NCBI GenBank assembly: GCA_030149245.1
Contig: JASBRX010000010.1
Location: 98,730 to 162,729 of the forward strand
DNA: 64,000 bases
Origin: Sphingomonas bacterium
GTDB lineage: Bacteria; Pseudomonadota; Alphaproteobacteria; Sphingomonadales; Sphingomonadaceae
Direction: 5' to 3'
How positions within the stretch are numbered: position 1 is the first letter of the stretch; every line of letters begins with the position of its first letter. The position numbers and the translations under genes were made by a program. This document shows, one piece after another, positions 8,867 to 18,767 of the stretch. The notes beneath the pieces were generated by a model that had not been told where the DNA came from, did no database searches, and was given only the letters and a program-made list of their open reading frames with translations.

Positions 8867-11800
8867 CCTACGAATCCGAACGCGAACGCCTCGCCCGTGA
8901 GGGCATGTACCGCCCCGAGTTCGAGGGCGATGCCTGTGGCGTCGGCATGGTCGCGGCGATTGATGGACAGCCGTCGCGCCGCGTGGTGCAGGGTGCGATC
9001 GATGCGCTGAAGGCGGTGTGGCATCGCGGCGCGGTCGATGCCGATGGCAAGACCGGCGACGGCGCCGGGCTGCATGTCGATCTGCCGCTGCGCTTCTTCG
9101 ACGATGCAGTGCTCGCCAGCGGGCATCGCGTGCTGCCCAACCGGCTCGCGGTCGGCATGATCTTCATGCCGCGCGTCGATCTGGGCGCGCAGGAAGCGTG
9201 CCGCACGATCGTCGAAAGCGTGCTGATCGATGCCGGCTACACGATCTATGGCTGGCGCCAGGTGCCGGTCGATGTCTCGGTCATCGGGCAAAAGGCGCAG
9301 GCGACCCGGCCGGAGATCGAGCAGATCATGATCGCTGGGCCGATGCCCGATGAACAAAGCGCGGCAGAGTTCGAGAAGAACCTCTACCTCGTCCGCCGTC
9401 GCATCGAAAAGCGGATCATCGCGGCGCAGATCAGCGGTTTTTACATCTGCAGCCTGTCGTGCCGCTCGATCATCTACAAGGGGCTGTTCCTCGCGGAATC
9501 GCTGAGCGACTTCTATCCGGACCTTCGCGACGAGCGTTTCGTCAGCCGCGTCGCAATTTTCCACCAGCGCTATTCGACCAACACATTTCCGCAATGGTGG
9601 CTGGCCCAGCCGTTCCGCTGTCTCGCCCATAATGGCGAGATCAACACGATCCGCGGCAACAAGAACTGGATGCTGAGCCACGAGATCAAGATGGCCGCGA
9701 CCGCGTTCGGTGAGCATTCGGAGGACATCAAGCCGGTGATCCCGGCGGGTGCATCCGACACTGCGGCGCTCGACGCCGTGTTCGAGGCCATCTGTCGCTC
9801 CGGCCGCGACGCGCCGACCGCCAAGCTGATGCTGGTGCCCGAAGCATGGCAGGCGATCGACGCGATGCCGGAGAAGCATCTGGCGATGTACAAGTACCTC
9901 GCCAGCGTGATGGAGCCGTGGGACGGCCCGGCCGCGCTCGCGATGACCGACGGCCGCTGGGCAGTGGCGGGTGTCGACCGCAACGCGCTGCGTCCGCTGC
10001 GTTACACGCGCACGTCGGACGGGCTGCTGGTCGTCGGCTCGGAGACCGGCATGGTCCAGATCCCCGAAGCGACCGTGGTTGCCAAGGGGCGGCTGGGGCC
10101 GGGGCAGATGATCGCGGTCGATCTGGACGAAGGGCGCTTCTACACCGATGGCGAGGTGAAGGACCGCATCGCCGGGGAATATGATTACGCGTCGATGATC
10201 GGCGAGTTCATGGGGCTCGACGATCTGCCCGCTGCGGCCGATGCGGCGCCGGCCTGGACCCGCGCCGAACTGACCCGCCGGCAGGTCGCCGCCGGGCAAA
10301 CGCTGGAAGACATGGAGCTGATCCTGTCGCCGATGGTAACCGACGCAAAGGAGGCGGTCGGGTCGATGGGCGACGACACGCCGCTGGCCGTCATTAGCGA
10401 CAAGCCGCGGCTGATCAGCCAGTTCTTCCGCCAGAATTTCAGCCAGGTCACCAACCCGCCGATCGACAGCTTGCGCGAACGGCACGTGATGTCGCTCAAG
10501 ACGCGCTTCGGCAACCTCGCCAACATCCTCGATACGGCGGAAACGGCGAACAAGGTGCTGGTGCTCGAAAGCCCGGTGCTGACCAATGGCGACTGGGCGC
10601 GGTTGAAAGGCTATTTCGGCGCGCAGGCGGCGGAGATCGATTACAGCTTTCCCGCCGGTGGCGGACCGGAGACGCTGCGCGCGGCGATCGCCGACATCCG
10701 GCTTCAGGCCGAACAGGCGGTGCGCGCGGGCAAGACCGAGATTTTCCTGACCGACGAGAATGTCGGGCCGGACCGCATCGCGATTGCCGGCGTGCTCGCG
10801 GCGGCGGCGGTGCACACGCATCTCGTCCGCAAGGGGCTGCGCAGCTATGCCAGCGTCAACATCCGCACCGCCGAATGCCTCGACACCCATTATTTTGCGG
10901 TGCTGATCGGCGTCGGCGCGACCACGGTGAACGCCTATCTGGCCGAAGCCGCAATCGCCGACCGCCATGCGCGCGGGCTGTTCGGCGAACTGTCGTTCGA
11001 ACAATGCCTCAAGAACCACCGCAAGGCGATCGACGAAGGCCTGCTCAAGATCATGTCGAAGATGGGGATCGCGGTGATCTCCAGCTATCGCGGCGGGTAT
11101 AATTTCGAGGCGGTCGGCCTCAGCCGCGCGCTGGTCAACGACTTCTTCCCCGGCATGCCGGCCAAGATTTCGGGCGAAGGCTATGCCTCGCTGCACCTCA
11201 ACGCCACGATGCGCCATGACGCCGCCTATGACAGCGCGGTCGCGACGCTGCCAATCGGCGGATTCTATCGCCAGCGCCATGGCGGCGAGACGCATGCGTA
11301 CAGTGCGCAGCTGATGCACACGTTGCAGACCGCGGTCGCGACTGACAGCTATTCAACCTATCTGCAATTTTCGCGCGGGGTGCGCGATCTGCCGCCGGTT
11401 TACCTGCGCGACCTGCTGGAATTCAACTTCCCGACCGAGGGCGTGGCGATCGATCAGGTCGAGGCGATCACCGAAATCCGCAAGCGTTTCGTGACGCCGG
11501 GCATGTCGCTCGGCGCGCTGTCGCCCGAGGCGCATGAGACGCTGGCGATCGCGATGAACCGCATCGGTGCGAAAGCGGTGTCGGGCGAGGGGGGCGAGGA
11601 TTCGGTCCGCTACAAGCCCTATGCGAACGGCGACAACGCCAACAGCTCGATCAAGCAGATCGCGTCCGGCCGCTTCGGCGTCACCGCCGAGTATCTCGGC
11701 GCGTGCGAGGAAGTGGAGATCAAGGTTGCACAGGGCGCTAAGCCCGGTGAGGGCGGGCAGTTGCCCGGGTTCAAGGTGACCGAATTCATCGCCAAGCTGC

Positions 11801-13377
11801 GCCATTCGACGCCGGGCGTGACCTTGATCTCGCCCCCGCCGCATCACGACATCTATTCGATCGAAGATCTGGCCCAGCTCATCTACGACCTCAAGCAGAT
11901 CAACCCGCGCGCGCGGGTCTGCGTCAAGCTGGTCAGCAGCGCGGGCATCGGTACGGTCGCGGCGGGCGTGGCGAAAGCGCATGCCGACGTGATCCTCGTC
12001 GCCGGCCATGTCGGCGGCACCGGCGCGTCACCGCAAACTTCGGTGAAATATGCCGGCACGCCGTGGGAAATGGGCCTGTCCGAGGTCAATCAGACACTGA
12101 CCCTCAACGGCCTGCGCGGACGGGTGAAGCTGCGCACCGATGGCGGCCTCAAGACCGGGCGCGACATCGTCATCGCGGCGATTCTCGGCGCCGAAGAGTT
12201 TGGCATCGGCACGCTGAGCCTCGTCGCGATGGGCTGTATCATGGTGCGCCAGTGCCACAGCAACACCTGCCCGGTCGGCGTGTGCACGCAGGACGAAAGG
12301 CTGCGCCAGAAGTTCACCGGGTCGCCGGAGAAGGTCATCAACCTGATGACCTTCATCGCCGAGGAAGTGCGCGAAATTCTCGCCAAGCTCGGCTGCAAGA
12401 GCCTGGACGAAGTGATCGGTCGCACCGAATTGCTGCGTCAGGTCAGCCGCGGTGCCGAGCATCTCGACGATCTCGACCTCAACCCGATCCTCGCCAAGGT
12501 CGACGCGGACGAGAGCGAGCGGCGGTTCAGCCTGTCGACCTGGCGCAACGCGGTGCCCGACAGTCTCGACGCGCAGATCATCACGGACGCACGCGCCGTG
12601 TTCGAACGGGGTGAGAAGATGCAGCTCGCCTATAATGTCCGCAACACCCACCGCGCGGTTGGCACGCGGCTATCGAGCGAGATCACCAAGACCTTCGGCA
12701 TGTCGAAGCTCAACGACGGCCATGTCCAGATCCGCCTGCGCGGATCGGCGGGCCAGTCGCTCGGCGCCTTCCTGTGCAAGGGCGTGACGCTCGAGGTGTT
12801 CGGCGACGCCAATGACTATGTCGGAAAGGGCCTGTCGGGCGGCACCATCGTCGTGCGCCCGCTGGTCAGCTCGCCGCTCGCGAGCCAGGACAATACGATC
12901 ATCGGCAACACCGTGCTCTATGGCGCGACCAGCGGACGGCTGTTCGCGGCGGGCCAGGCGGGCGAGCGCTGTGCGGTGCGCAATTCGGGCGCGCAGGTCG
13001 TCGTCGAGGGCTGCGGTGCCAATGGATGCGAATATATGACCGGCGGCGTCGCGGTGGTGCTGGGTGAGGTCGGCGCGAATTTCGGCGCGGGCATGACCGG
13101 CGGCATGGCGTTCATCTATGACGAAAGCGGAACGTTCGACGCGCGCGCCAATGGCGAGAGCATCGTGTGGCAGCGGCTGTCGTCGCTGCATTGGGAAGCG
13201 GTGCTCAAGAATCTGGTCGCCGACCATGCCGAGGCGACCGACAGCAAATGGTCGACCGGATTGATCGAGGATTGGGAGCGGGTGCGCGGCCATTTCTGGC
13301 AAGTGGTGCCGAAGGAAATGCTGACGCGCCTTCCCCATCCGCTGGATGACAGCGTGGAGATGGTCGCGGCGGAATGA
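8863..13377 (+). CDS. gltB: Glutamate synthase large subunit (GltB)
   Basis: The 1504-residue alpha subunit of NADPH-glutamate synthase makes two glutamates from glutamine and 2-oxoglutarate, the second step of the GS-GOGAT nitrogen assimilation path. The N-terminal propeptide is followed by the catalytic Cys of the Ntn-type glutaminase domain (FEGDACGVGMVA). The FMN-binding synthase domain holds the 3Fe-4S cysteines (GCIMVRQCHSNTCPVGVC). The C-terminal third is the glycine-rich beta-helix (GXGXG) domain, with AGERCAVRNSGAQVVVEG. The start is GTG, overlapping the DUF2059 stop. Length and all domains are standard. Confidence 0.97.
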   Translation: MTYESERERLAREGMYRPEFEGDACGVGMVAAIDGQPSRRVVQGAIDALKAVWHRGAVDADGKTGDGAGLHVDLPLRFFDDAVLASGHRVLPNRLAVGMIFMPRVDLGAQEACRTIVESVLIDAGYTIYGWRQVPVDVSVIGQKAQATRPEIEQIMIAGPMPDEQSAAEFEKNLYLVRRRIEKRIIAAQISGFYICSLSCRSIIYKGLFLAESLSDFYPDLRDERFVSRVAIFHQRYSTNTFPQWWLAQPFRCLAHNGEINTIRGNKNWMLSHEIKMAATAFGEHSEDIKPVIPAGASDTAALDAVFEAICRSGRDAPTAKLMLVPEAWQAIDAMPEKHLAMYKYLASVMEPWDGPAALAMTDGRWAVAGVDRNALRPLRYTRTSDGLLVVGSETGMVQIPEATVVAKGRLGPGQMIAVDLDEGRFYTDGEVKDRIAGEYDYASMIGEFMGLDDLPAAADAAPAWTRAELTRRQVAAGQTLEDMELILSPMVTDAKEAVGSMGDDTPLAVISDKPRLISQFFRQNFSQVTNPPIDSLRERHVMSLKTRFGNLANILDTAETANKVLVLESPVLTNGDWARLKGYFGAQAAEIDYSFPAGGGPETLRAAIADIRLQAEQAVRAGKTEIFLTDENVGPDRIAIAGVLAAAAVHTHLVRKGLRSYASVNIRTAECLDTHYFAVLIGVGATTVNAYLAEAAIADRHARGLFGELSFEQCLKNHRKAIDEGLLKIMSKMGIAVISSYRGGYNFEAVGLSRALVNDFFPGMPAKISGEGYASLHLNATMRHDAAYDSAVATLPIGGFYRQRHGGETHAYSAQLMHTLQTAVATDSYSTYLQFSRGVRDLPPVYLRDLLEFNFPTEGVAIDQVEAITEIRKRFVTPGMSLGALSPEAHETLAIAMNRIGAKAVSGEGGEDSVRYKPYANGDNANSSIKQIASGRFGVTAEYLGACEEVEIKVAQGAKPGEGGQLPGFKVTEFIAKLRHSTPGVTLISPPPHHDIYSIEDLAQLIYDLKQINPRARVCVKLVSSAGIGTVAAGVAKAHADVILVAGHVGGTGASPQTSVKYAGTPWEMGLSEVNQTLTLNGLRGRVKLRTDGGLKTGRDIVIAAILGAEEFGIGTLSLVAMGCIMVRQCHSNTCPVGVCTQDERLRQKFTGSPEKVINLMTFIAEEVREILAKLGCKSLDEVIGRTELLRQVSRGAEHLDDLDLNPILAKVDADESERRFSLSTWRNAVPDSLDAQIITDARAVFERGEKMQLAYNVRNTHRAVGTRLSSEITKTFGMSKLNDGHVQIRLRGSAGQSLGAFLCKGVTLEVFGDANDYVGKGLSGGTIVVRPLVSSPLASQDNTIIGNTVLYGATSGRLFAAGQAGERCAVRNSGAQVVVEGCGANGCEYMTGGVAVVLGEVGANFGAGMTGGMAFIYDESGTFDARANGESIVWQRLSSLHWEAVLKNLVADHAEATDSKWSTGLIEDWERVRGHFWQVVPKEMLTRLPHPLDDSVEMVAAE

Positions 13378-13396
13378 GCCTGACGATGAAGTTGCC

Positions 13397-13474
13397 GTCG
13401 CCCCGGCCTTGAGCCGGGACCCAGCTTCATCGATCGACTCAAGGCAGCGGCGCCCCGGGTCGAGCCCGGGGTGA
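13397..13474. repeat. Pair of short intergenic palindromes
   Basis: Two GC-rich palindromes lie 34 bases apart after gltB: CCCGGC-cttga-GCCGGG (13402-13418) and CCCCGGG-tcgag-CCCGGGG (13453-13471). Read on opposite strands the two halves resemble each other (each has a GAGCC/GGCTC core), so together they form a two-hairpin intergenic element. There is no T-run, so this is not a classic terminator. It looks like the REP-type repeats common between genes in GC-rich alphaproteobacteria. Confidence 0.55.
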
Positions 13475-13539
13475 CGATCTTGGTCAGTTTGCGTGTCGCC
13501 GCTTGCCGCCGCTACCCCGCGCCGCCTAAAGCCATAGCC

Positions 13540-14208
13540 ATGTGGCAGCTTTACCAATTCCCCCTGTGCCCTTTCTCGCGCAAGGTGCGGCTCGTCCTGG
13601 GTGAGAAAGGCGTCGGCTATGAGCCTGTGCGCGAATCGCCCTGGGCGCGGCGCGACGAATTTCTCGACATGAACCCGGCCGGGCAGACCCCGGTGATGGC
13701 GGATGATCGCGGCGTCGTGCTGATCGATTCGGTCGCGATCTGCGAGTTTTTCGAGGAGACGGTGAGCAAGGCTGCGCTGCTCAACGGTAGCGCCGCCGAC
13801 CGCGCAGAGATTCGGCGCCTCGTCAGCTGGTTCGACAACCAGTTCTTTCGCGACATCACCGGTCCGCTGCTCAACGAGCGCATGATCAAGCGCATCGTCC
13901 AGCGCGCGACGCCCGACAGCGGCGCATTGCGTGAGGCGATGAAGGCGGCGGTCGCGCATCTCGACTATATCGATTTCCTGCTCGACCACCGCACCTGGCT
14001 GGGCGGCGCGACGATGAGCCTCGCCGATCTGGCGGCGGCGGCGCAGATCAGCGTCGCCGATTATCTCGGCGGGATCGACTGGAAGAGCCATGAGCAGGCC
14101 AAGCGCTGGTATGTCGGAATGAAGAGCCGCCCGAGTTTCCGCCCCCTGCTTGCCGAGCGGATGGAGGGGATCAACCCGCCCTCGGATTACGAGAAGCTCG
14201 ACCTGTGA
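13540..14208 (+). CDS. Glutathione S-transferase family protein
   Basis: A 222-residue protein with the thioredoxin-like N-terminal GST domain (MWQLYQFPLCPFSRKVRLVL, where CPFS is the glutaredoxin-type active-site motif) and the cis-proline and Ser region MNPAGQTPVM...IDSVAICEFFEE that binds glutathione. The all-helical C-terminal domain follows (TWLGGATMSLADLAAAAQIS). The start at 13540 places the fold at the N-terminus; the frame upstream is not GST-like. The stop overlaps the next gene's GTG start, so the two are coupled. The substrate is unknown. Confidence 0.9.
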   Translation: MWQLYQFPLCPFSRKVRLVLGEKGVGYEPVRESPWARRDEFLDMNPAGQTPVMADDRGVVLIDSVAICEFFEETVSKAALLNGSAADRAEIRRLVSWFDNQFFRDITGPLLNERMIKRIVQRATPDSGALREAMKAAVAHLDYIDFLLDHRTWLGGATMSLADLAAAAQISVADYLGGIDWKSHEQAKRWYVGMKSRPSFRPLLAERMEGINPPSDYEKLDL

Positions 14209-14906
14209 GCGCGAGCAGCGCGGTCGTCATCGGTGCGAGCGGCGGGATCGGGCGCGCGTTCGCGGATGCGCTGGACGAGGAAGGTACCTATGCCAAGGTC
14301 TGGCGTTTCGGGCGGTCACTGACCGGGGACGCGCATCTCGACCTGACCGATGAGGCGAGTATCGCCGCCGCCGCCGCGCGGGTCGCCGCCGGGGGGCCAC
14401 CGTCGCTGGTGTTCGTTGCCACCGGCATCCTTGGCGAAGGCGAGCGCGGGCCGGAAAAGGCGTTGCGCGACCTCGATCCCGACTGGCTGGCGCGCGTCTT
14501 CGCGATCAACACGATCGGTCCGGCGCTGGTTGCCAAGCATTTCCTGCCGCTGCTGCCGCGCACCGGAACGCCGGTGTTCGCTGCGCTATCCGCGCGCGTA
14601 GGGAGCATCAGCGACAATCGGCTGGGCGGTTGGCACGGCTATCGCGCGTCCAAGGCGGCGCTGAACATGCTGATCCGCAATTTCGCGATCGACGCCGCCC
14701 GCCGCAACGACCGGGCGATCGTCGTCGGGTTACACCCGGGGACTGTCGACACGCGCCTGTCCGAGCCATTTCGCGGGACGGTCGCGCCGGGCAAATTGTT
14801 CGATCCCGAGCGCGCCGCGTTGCAACTGCTCGACGTGATCGAGGGGCTGAAGCCGGTCGATAGCGGAAAGTGCTTCGCCTGGGACGGCGTGGAAATCCCG
14901 GCTTAA
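14205..14906 (+). CDS. Short-chain dehydrogenase/reductase
   Basis: A 233-residue SDR with the NAD(P)-binding motif VVIGASGGIGRAFADAL at the N-terminus and the catalytic Tyr-x3-Lys in GYRASKAALN. The pattern FAALSARVGSISDNRLGG resembles the C-factor/CsgA-like SDR group. The start is GTG, overlapping the GST stop (GTGA). The end overlaps the convergent penicillin-binding protein gene by four bases. Its substrate cannot be predicted; coupling with a glutathione transferase suggests detoxification or metabolite repair, which is only inference. Confidence 0.88.
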   Translation: MSASSAVVIGASGGIGRAFADALDEEGTYAKVWRFGRSLTGDAHLDLTDEASIAAAAARVAAGGPPSLVFVATGILGEGERGPEKALRDLDPDWLARVFAINTIGPALVAKHFLPLLPRTGTPVFAALSARVGSISDNRLGGWHGYRASKAALNMLIRNFAIDAARRNDRAIVVGLHPGTVDTRLSEPFRGTVAPGKLFDPERAALQLLDVIEGLKPVDSGKCFAWDGVEIPA

Positions 14907-16996
14907 AATTCGTCTTCCGGCGCCGGCTCGCGCCGCGCACGATCGCGTGGTTCTTCCACCGTCTCTTCCTCGACCGGTCCCTCGCGGCGCGTGCGGGTGA
15001 CCTCGATGCTCCCGTCGCGGTTGACGCGGACGCCAAGGTCGCGGTCGCCGAAGCTGCCTTCGAACTCGACGCCATCGTCGATGAAGTTTTCCGGGTCCTC
15101 GACCAACACGTCGCCGACATTTTCCACCACCGGCGCCGGCCGCGGCAGCGCCGCGACGCCCAGCGCCTGGCTCATGAAATCGCGCCACACCCGCGCCGGC
15201 GCGCCGCCGCCCGCCAGGCCCGCATTGGGGCTGTTGTCGTCATTGCCCATCCACACGCCGGTGATGATTCCATCGGCATAGCCGAGGAACAGCGCGTCGC
15301 GATTGTCCTGCGTCGTCCCGGTCTTGCCAAAGGTGTCGATCGCCAGCGCGGCCGAGCGGCCGGTGCCGCCCGACACGGTCGCCGCCAACAGCTCGCGCAT
15401 TCCGTCCAGCTCGCGCCGCGACAGCGACCGGGTCGCGCCCGTCAGCCGCGCAGCCCAGCCGGGCTCATCCGCTTCGGTGAGGCCGCGCGGGCGCACCGGC
15501 ATGGTGCCACTGGCGATGGCGGCATAGGCGGCGGTCAGTTCGAGCAGCGATACGCTCGACGTGCCAAGCGCGATCGAGGCTTCGCTCGGGATCGGGCTGG
15601 TGATGCCAAGGTCGCGCGCGGCCTGGATCACCGCCGGCACCCCGACCCGCTGAGTCAGCCGCGCGGCGGCGACGTTGCTCGACCGGGCGAACGCCTCGCG
15701 CAGCGTGATCGGGCCGCGATAGCGCCCGTCGCTGTTTTTCGGGCTCCAGTCGCCGATCGTCACCGGCTCGTCCTGCACGATCGAATCCGGCGTCATGCCG
15801 GAGCGCAGGGCGGCGAGGTAGACGAACAGCTTGAACGTCGACCCTGGCTGGCGCTGCGCCTGGGTCGCGCGGTTGAAGGGCGACGCCGCGTAATTCTTGC
15901 CGCCGACCATCGCGATCACGCGGCCATCGGGGCGCATCGCGACGATCGCGACCTGCGCCTTGCGCAGTGCGGCGTTGCGCACGGCGCGCTCGGCGGCGCG
16001 TTGCATCCGCGTTTCGAGCGTGGTGGTCACCGTCTGGTTGGTCGATATCTCGCCCGATCGGTCGCGCGCCTGCGGCAACACCCAATCGGCGAAATAGGTG
16101 CCGCTGGGCAGCGTCTCGACCTTGGACAGGCGCAGACGGGCGGGGCGGATTGCCTTTGCCTCCGCCTCGGTCAGGAAGCCCGCGTCGACCATGGTCTGCA
16201 CCACCACCGCCTGGCGCTCGCGCGCGCCCGACAGGTTGCTCGACGGAGCGAGGCGCGAGGGTGCCTTGACAAGGCCCGCCAGCATCGCCGCCTGCGCGGT
16301 CGTGAGGTCAGTCGCCGGGCGGCTGAAATAATGGCGCGCCGCCGCGTCGAGGCCGTATTGATTGTCGCCGAAATAGACGTTGGACAGATAGCGCGAGAGA
16401 ATCTCGTTCTTGGTCAGCCACGCTTCCAGCCAGAAGGCGATCAGAACCTCCTGAAACTTTCGCCCGAAGGTGCGATCGGAGCTGAGAAAGGCGTTCTTGG
16501 CCAGTTGTTGGGTGATCGTGCTGCCACCCTGGCGACCATTGTCGGTGAACATGTTGTTGACGAAGGCGCGCAAAATGCCGCGCGGATCGACGCCCCAATG
16601 CGACTGAAAGCGCCGGTCCTCGACCGCCACGAATGCCTGGACCACATGTTCGGGCAGCTGCGACGCATCGACCGGCTTGCCCACCACCGCACCGGTCCGC
16701 GCAATCGGCGTTCCCTCTGCCGAGAGCAAGGTAATCGAAGGGGGCACCGGCGGTTCGAGCGACTTGGACAGCGGGGCGGTCCACACCAGCCACGCCACCG
16801 CAGCGAGAAACAGCAGGATCAGCACCGCCAGCACGCGCGGCACCCACCGCCATTTCCGACGCCGCACGATGACCGGCAGGTTGACCGTATAGTCGCCGAG
16901 CGGAGGACCCGCGCCGCCGCCGGCGCCGGCCGGCTGGGGCTGAGCCGCAGGACCGCGCGCGTCGGGGATTTCGGGATAGAGTGTGTCGTATCGCAT
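14903..16996 (-). CDS. Class A penicillin-binding protein (PBP1A-like)
   Basis: A bifunctional peptidoglycan synthase of 697 residues. After a proline-rich cytoplasmic segment there is one membrane anchor (about residues 50-75). The glycosyltransferase domain carries the catalytic Glu in FVAVEDRRFQSHWGVD and the GGSTITQQLAKN motif. The transpeptidase domain has the nucleophile in PGSTFKLFV (SxxK), SSN, and KTGTTQD. The start MRYDTLYPE at 16996 avoids an unrelated upstream extension. The C-terminal 60 residues are very acidic with Arg (EEETVEEPRDRARREPAPED), beyond the catalytic core. It lies convergent to the SDR gene. Confidence 0.93.
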   Translation of the reverse strand: MRYDTLYPEIPDARGPAAQPQPAGAGGGAGPPLGDYTVNLPVIVRRRKWRWVPRVLAVLILLFLAAVAWLVWTAPLSKSLEPPVPPSITLLSAEGTPIARTGAVVGKPVDASQLPEHVVQAFVAVEDRRFQSHWGVDPRGILRAFVNNMFTDNGRQGGSTITQQLAKNAFLSSDRTFGRKFQEVLIAFWLEAWLTKNEILSRYLSNVYFGDNQYGLDAAARHYFSRPATDLTTAQAAMLAGLVKAPSRLAPSSNLSGARERQAVVVQTMVDAGFLTEAEAKAIRPARLRLSKVETLPSGTYFADWVLPQARDRSGEISTNQTVTTTLETRMQRAAERAVRNAALRKAQVAIVAMRPDGRVIAMVGGKNYAASPFNRATQAQRQPGSTFKLFVYLAALRSGMTPDSIVQDEPVTIGDWSPKNSDGRYRGPITLREAFARSSNVAAARLTQRVGVPAVIQAARDLGITSPIPSEASIALGTSSVSLLELTAAYAAIASGTMPVRPRGLTEADEPGWAARLTGATRSLSRRELDGMRELLAATVSGGTGRSAALAIDTFGKTGTTQDNRDALFLGYADGIITGVWMGNDDNSPNAGLAGGGAPARVWRDFMSQALGVAALPRPAPVVENVGDVLVEDPENFIDDGVEFEGSFGDRDLGVRVNRDGSIEVTRTRREGPVEEETVEEPRDRARREPAPEDEF

Positions 16997-17121
16997 GGAG
17001 CCGGACACTGTATTATGCTCGTATAACAGTTTGAGCAAGGGGCACGGGGTGCGGGGCGGCGCACGCATCAAACGCTCCGCCTTGCATCGCCTGTTGCCAG
17101 CCCGTCATCGCGTCACGCGCC

Positions 17122-18708
17122 TCACGCCACCGGCACGAACGCCAGATGGTGATAGTCATAGCTGAAATCGGCGAGCGGGGAGAGCGCCTTCATCGTCACC
17201 CCGGTGACCTTGCCGTCCGCGATCGTAAAGGTGACCACCGCGTCCTCGCCCTTGCCCGGCGTCATCCGCGTGCGGAACGCGTCCTTACCCCATGGATCGA
17301 GCCGGCTGGCGAATTGCGGATGCGGCACGAAGTCGATCGACAGCGCGTCCCCGCGCGCCTTGACCACGATGTCGCCATACCATGGATCACGATAGCGCCC
17401 GGCATAGGCAGCGAGCGGCAGACTCGGCCCGCCCTCAGGACGCTTGGCGTCGCCATCGCCCAGCGCGGCGACGGCATTTTCGGTCGCCAGCTTGTTACGC
17501 GCGACATAATTGGCGACCCAGTCATAGGCGGGCACGCCGAGCAGATGGTCGAGCAGCGCGTTGCGGATGCCGCCCGATACGCTGTCCTCGGTATTGCTCA
17601 ACACCGCGACGCCGATGCCCGCCGACGGGATCAGCGCGGTCTGCGTCACTTGGCCCGAAAGCCCGCCCGAATGGCTGATCAGGCGGCGGCCGCGATAATC
17701 CTGAACGAACCAGCCGAGCGCATAGCCCTGCATGATCGACCGCACCGGGTTAAGGTCGGTCGGCCCGTCACTCGACGCGACCACCACCTGCGGGCTCCAC
17801 ATCGCGGCGGCGCTGTCGGCGCTCCACAGGCGCTTGCCGCTTGGCAACGCGCCCAGCGCCAGCTGCACCTCCAGCCATTTGGCGACATCGGCGATGCTCG
17901 CATTGATCCCTGCCCCGGCATCGACCACCGGGGATTCATCGGGTTCGATGACCTGCATCGGCCCGACGCCGCGCACCGGCGGCCCCAGCCGCGCATGGCG
18001 TCCCGCGACATTGCTAGTCTTGAGCAGCTCCAACGACGGCACCGCATCGGCCATGCCGAGCGGTTCGAGCATCCGCGAGCGGATGAACTCGCGCCAGCTC
18101 ATCCCCGACTTGGCCTCGATCAGCGCGCCCGCGACGATGTAGAGGATGTTGTCATAATCATAGCCGCCGCGGAACGGGCGCACCGGTTGCAGGAATTGCA
18201 GCGCACGCACCGCGTCTTGCACGGTGCGGTTCGAGCGCGGGAAATAGAGCAGGTCGCCTGCGCCCAATGGCAGGCCCGAGCGATGGATGAGCAGGTCGCG
18301 GACGTTGAACAGGCTGGTGACCGCCGGGTCCGCCATTTTGAACTCCGGCATATGCTGGGTGAGCCGGTCGTCCCAGCCGATCTTGCCCTCCTCGACCAGC
18401 ATTGCGAGCGCGGCGGCGGTGAACGCCTTGCTGTTCGATGCGATGCCGAAGCTTGTGTGGACATCGACCGGCGCAGCGCGGCCCATGGTGCGCACGCCAT
18501 AGCCTTTAAGCCAGGCGGGCTGCCCCTTGCGGACGATCGCAACGGCGATGCCCGGCGTCTCGAAGGCGCGCATGAAGTTCTCGACGATGGTGTCGACCGT
18601 GGCGTCGAGGGTTGCAGCCTGTTGCGCCCATGCCGGAAGCGCCAGAGTCGCCGCACCGCCCATCCCGAGCGCCAAAGCGCGACGCCGATCAACCACCAAA
18701 CCGCTCAT
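17122..18708 (-). CDS. Serine hydrolase (beta-lactamase-related, family S12)
   Basis: A 528-residue exported enzyme. The N-terminus MSGLVVDRRRALALGMGGAA looks like a twin-arginine signal ending near PAWAQQ. The penicillin-binding-like catalytic motifs are SNSKAF (SxxK), YDYDN (YxN) and HSGG. The C-terminal 130 residues resemble the DUF3471-type domain often attached to such hydrolases. The start at 18708 has GGAGAC six bases upstream; the longer frame runs into the next gene. Members hydrolyse D-amino-acid peptides, esters or beta-lactams; the substrate cannot be told here. Confidence 0.88.
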   Translation of the reverse strand: MSGLVVDRRRALALGMGGAATLALPAWAQQAATLDATVDTIVENFMRAFETPGIAVAIVRKGQPAWLKGYGVRTMGRAAPVDVHTSFGIASNSKAFTAAALAMLVEEGKIGWDDRLTQHMPEFKMADPAVTSLFNVRDLLIHRSGLPLGAGDLLYFPRSNRTVQDAVRALQFLQPVRPFRGGYDYDNILYIVAGALIEAKSGMSWREFIRSRMLEPLGMADAVPSLELLKTSNVAGRHARLGPPVRGVGPMQVIEPDESPVVDAGAGINASIADVAKWLEVQLALGALPSGKRLWSADSAAAMWSPQVVVASSDGPTDLNPVRSIMQGYALGWFVQDYRGRRLISHSGGLSGQVTQTALIPSAGIGVAVLSNTEDSVSGGIRNALLDHLLGVPAYDWVANYVARNKLATENAVAALGDGDAKRPEGGPSLPLAAYAGRYRDPWYGDIVVKARGDALSIDFVPHPQFASRLDPWGKDAFRTRMTPGKGEDAVVTFTIADGKVTGVTMKALSPLADFSYDYHHLAFVPVA

Positions 18709-18767
18709 GCCAGTCTCCGTTTCCAGAGCCGGTCTAGAGCAAGTCGCGGCGCACCGAAACGGCTGCG

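Noticed and set aside
8725..11319. 864-residue minus-strand ORF
   Set aside because: It lies antisense to gltB, is Arg/His/Asp-rich without domain pattern, and is a high-GC shadow of a certain gene.
14870..17026. 718-residue plus-strand ORF
   Set aside because: It is antisense to the penicillin-binding protein, whose motifs are unambiguous. The composition is Arg-rich shadow.
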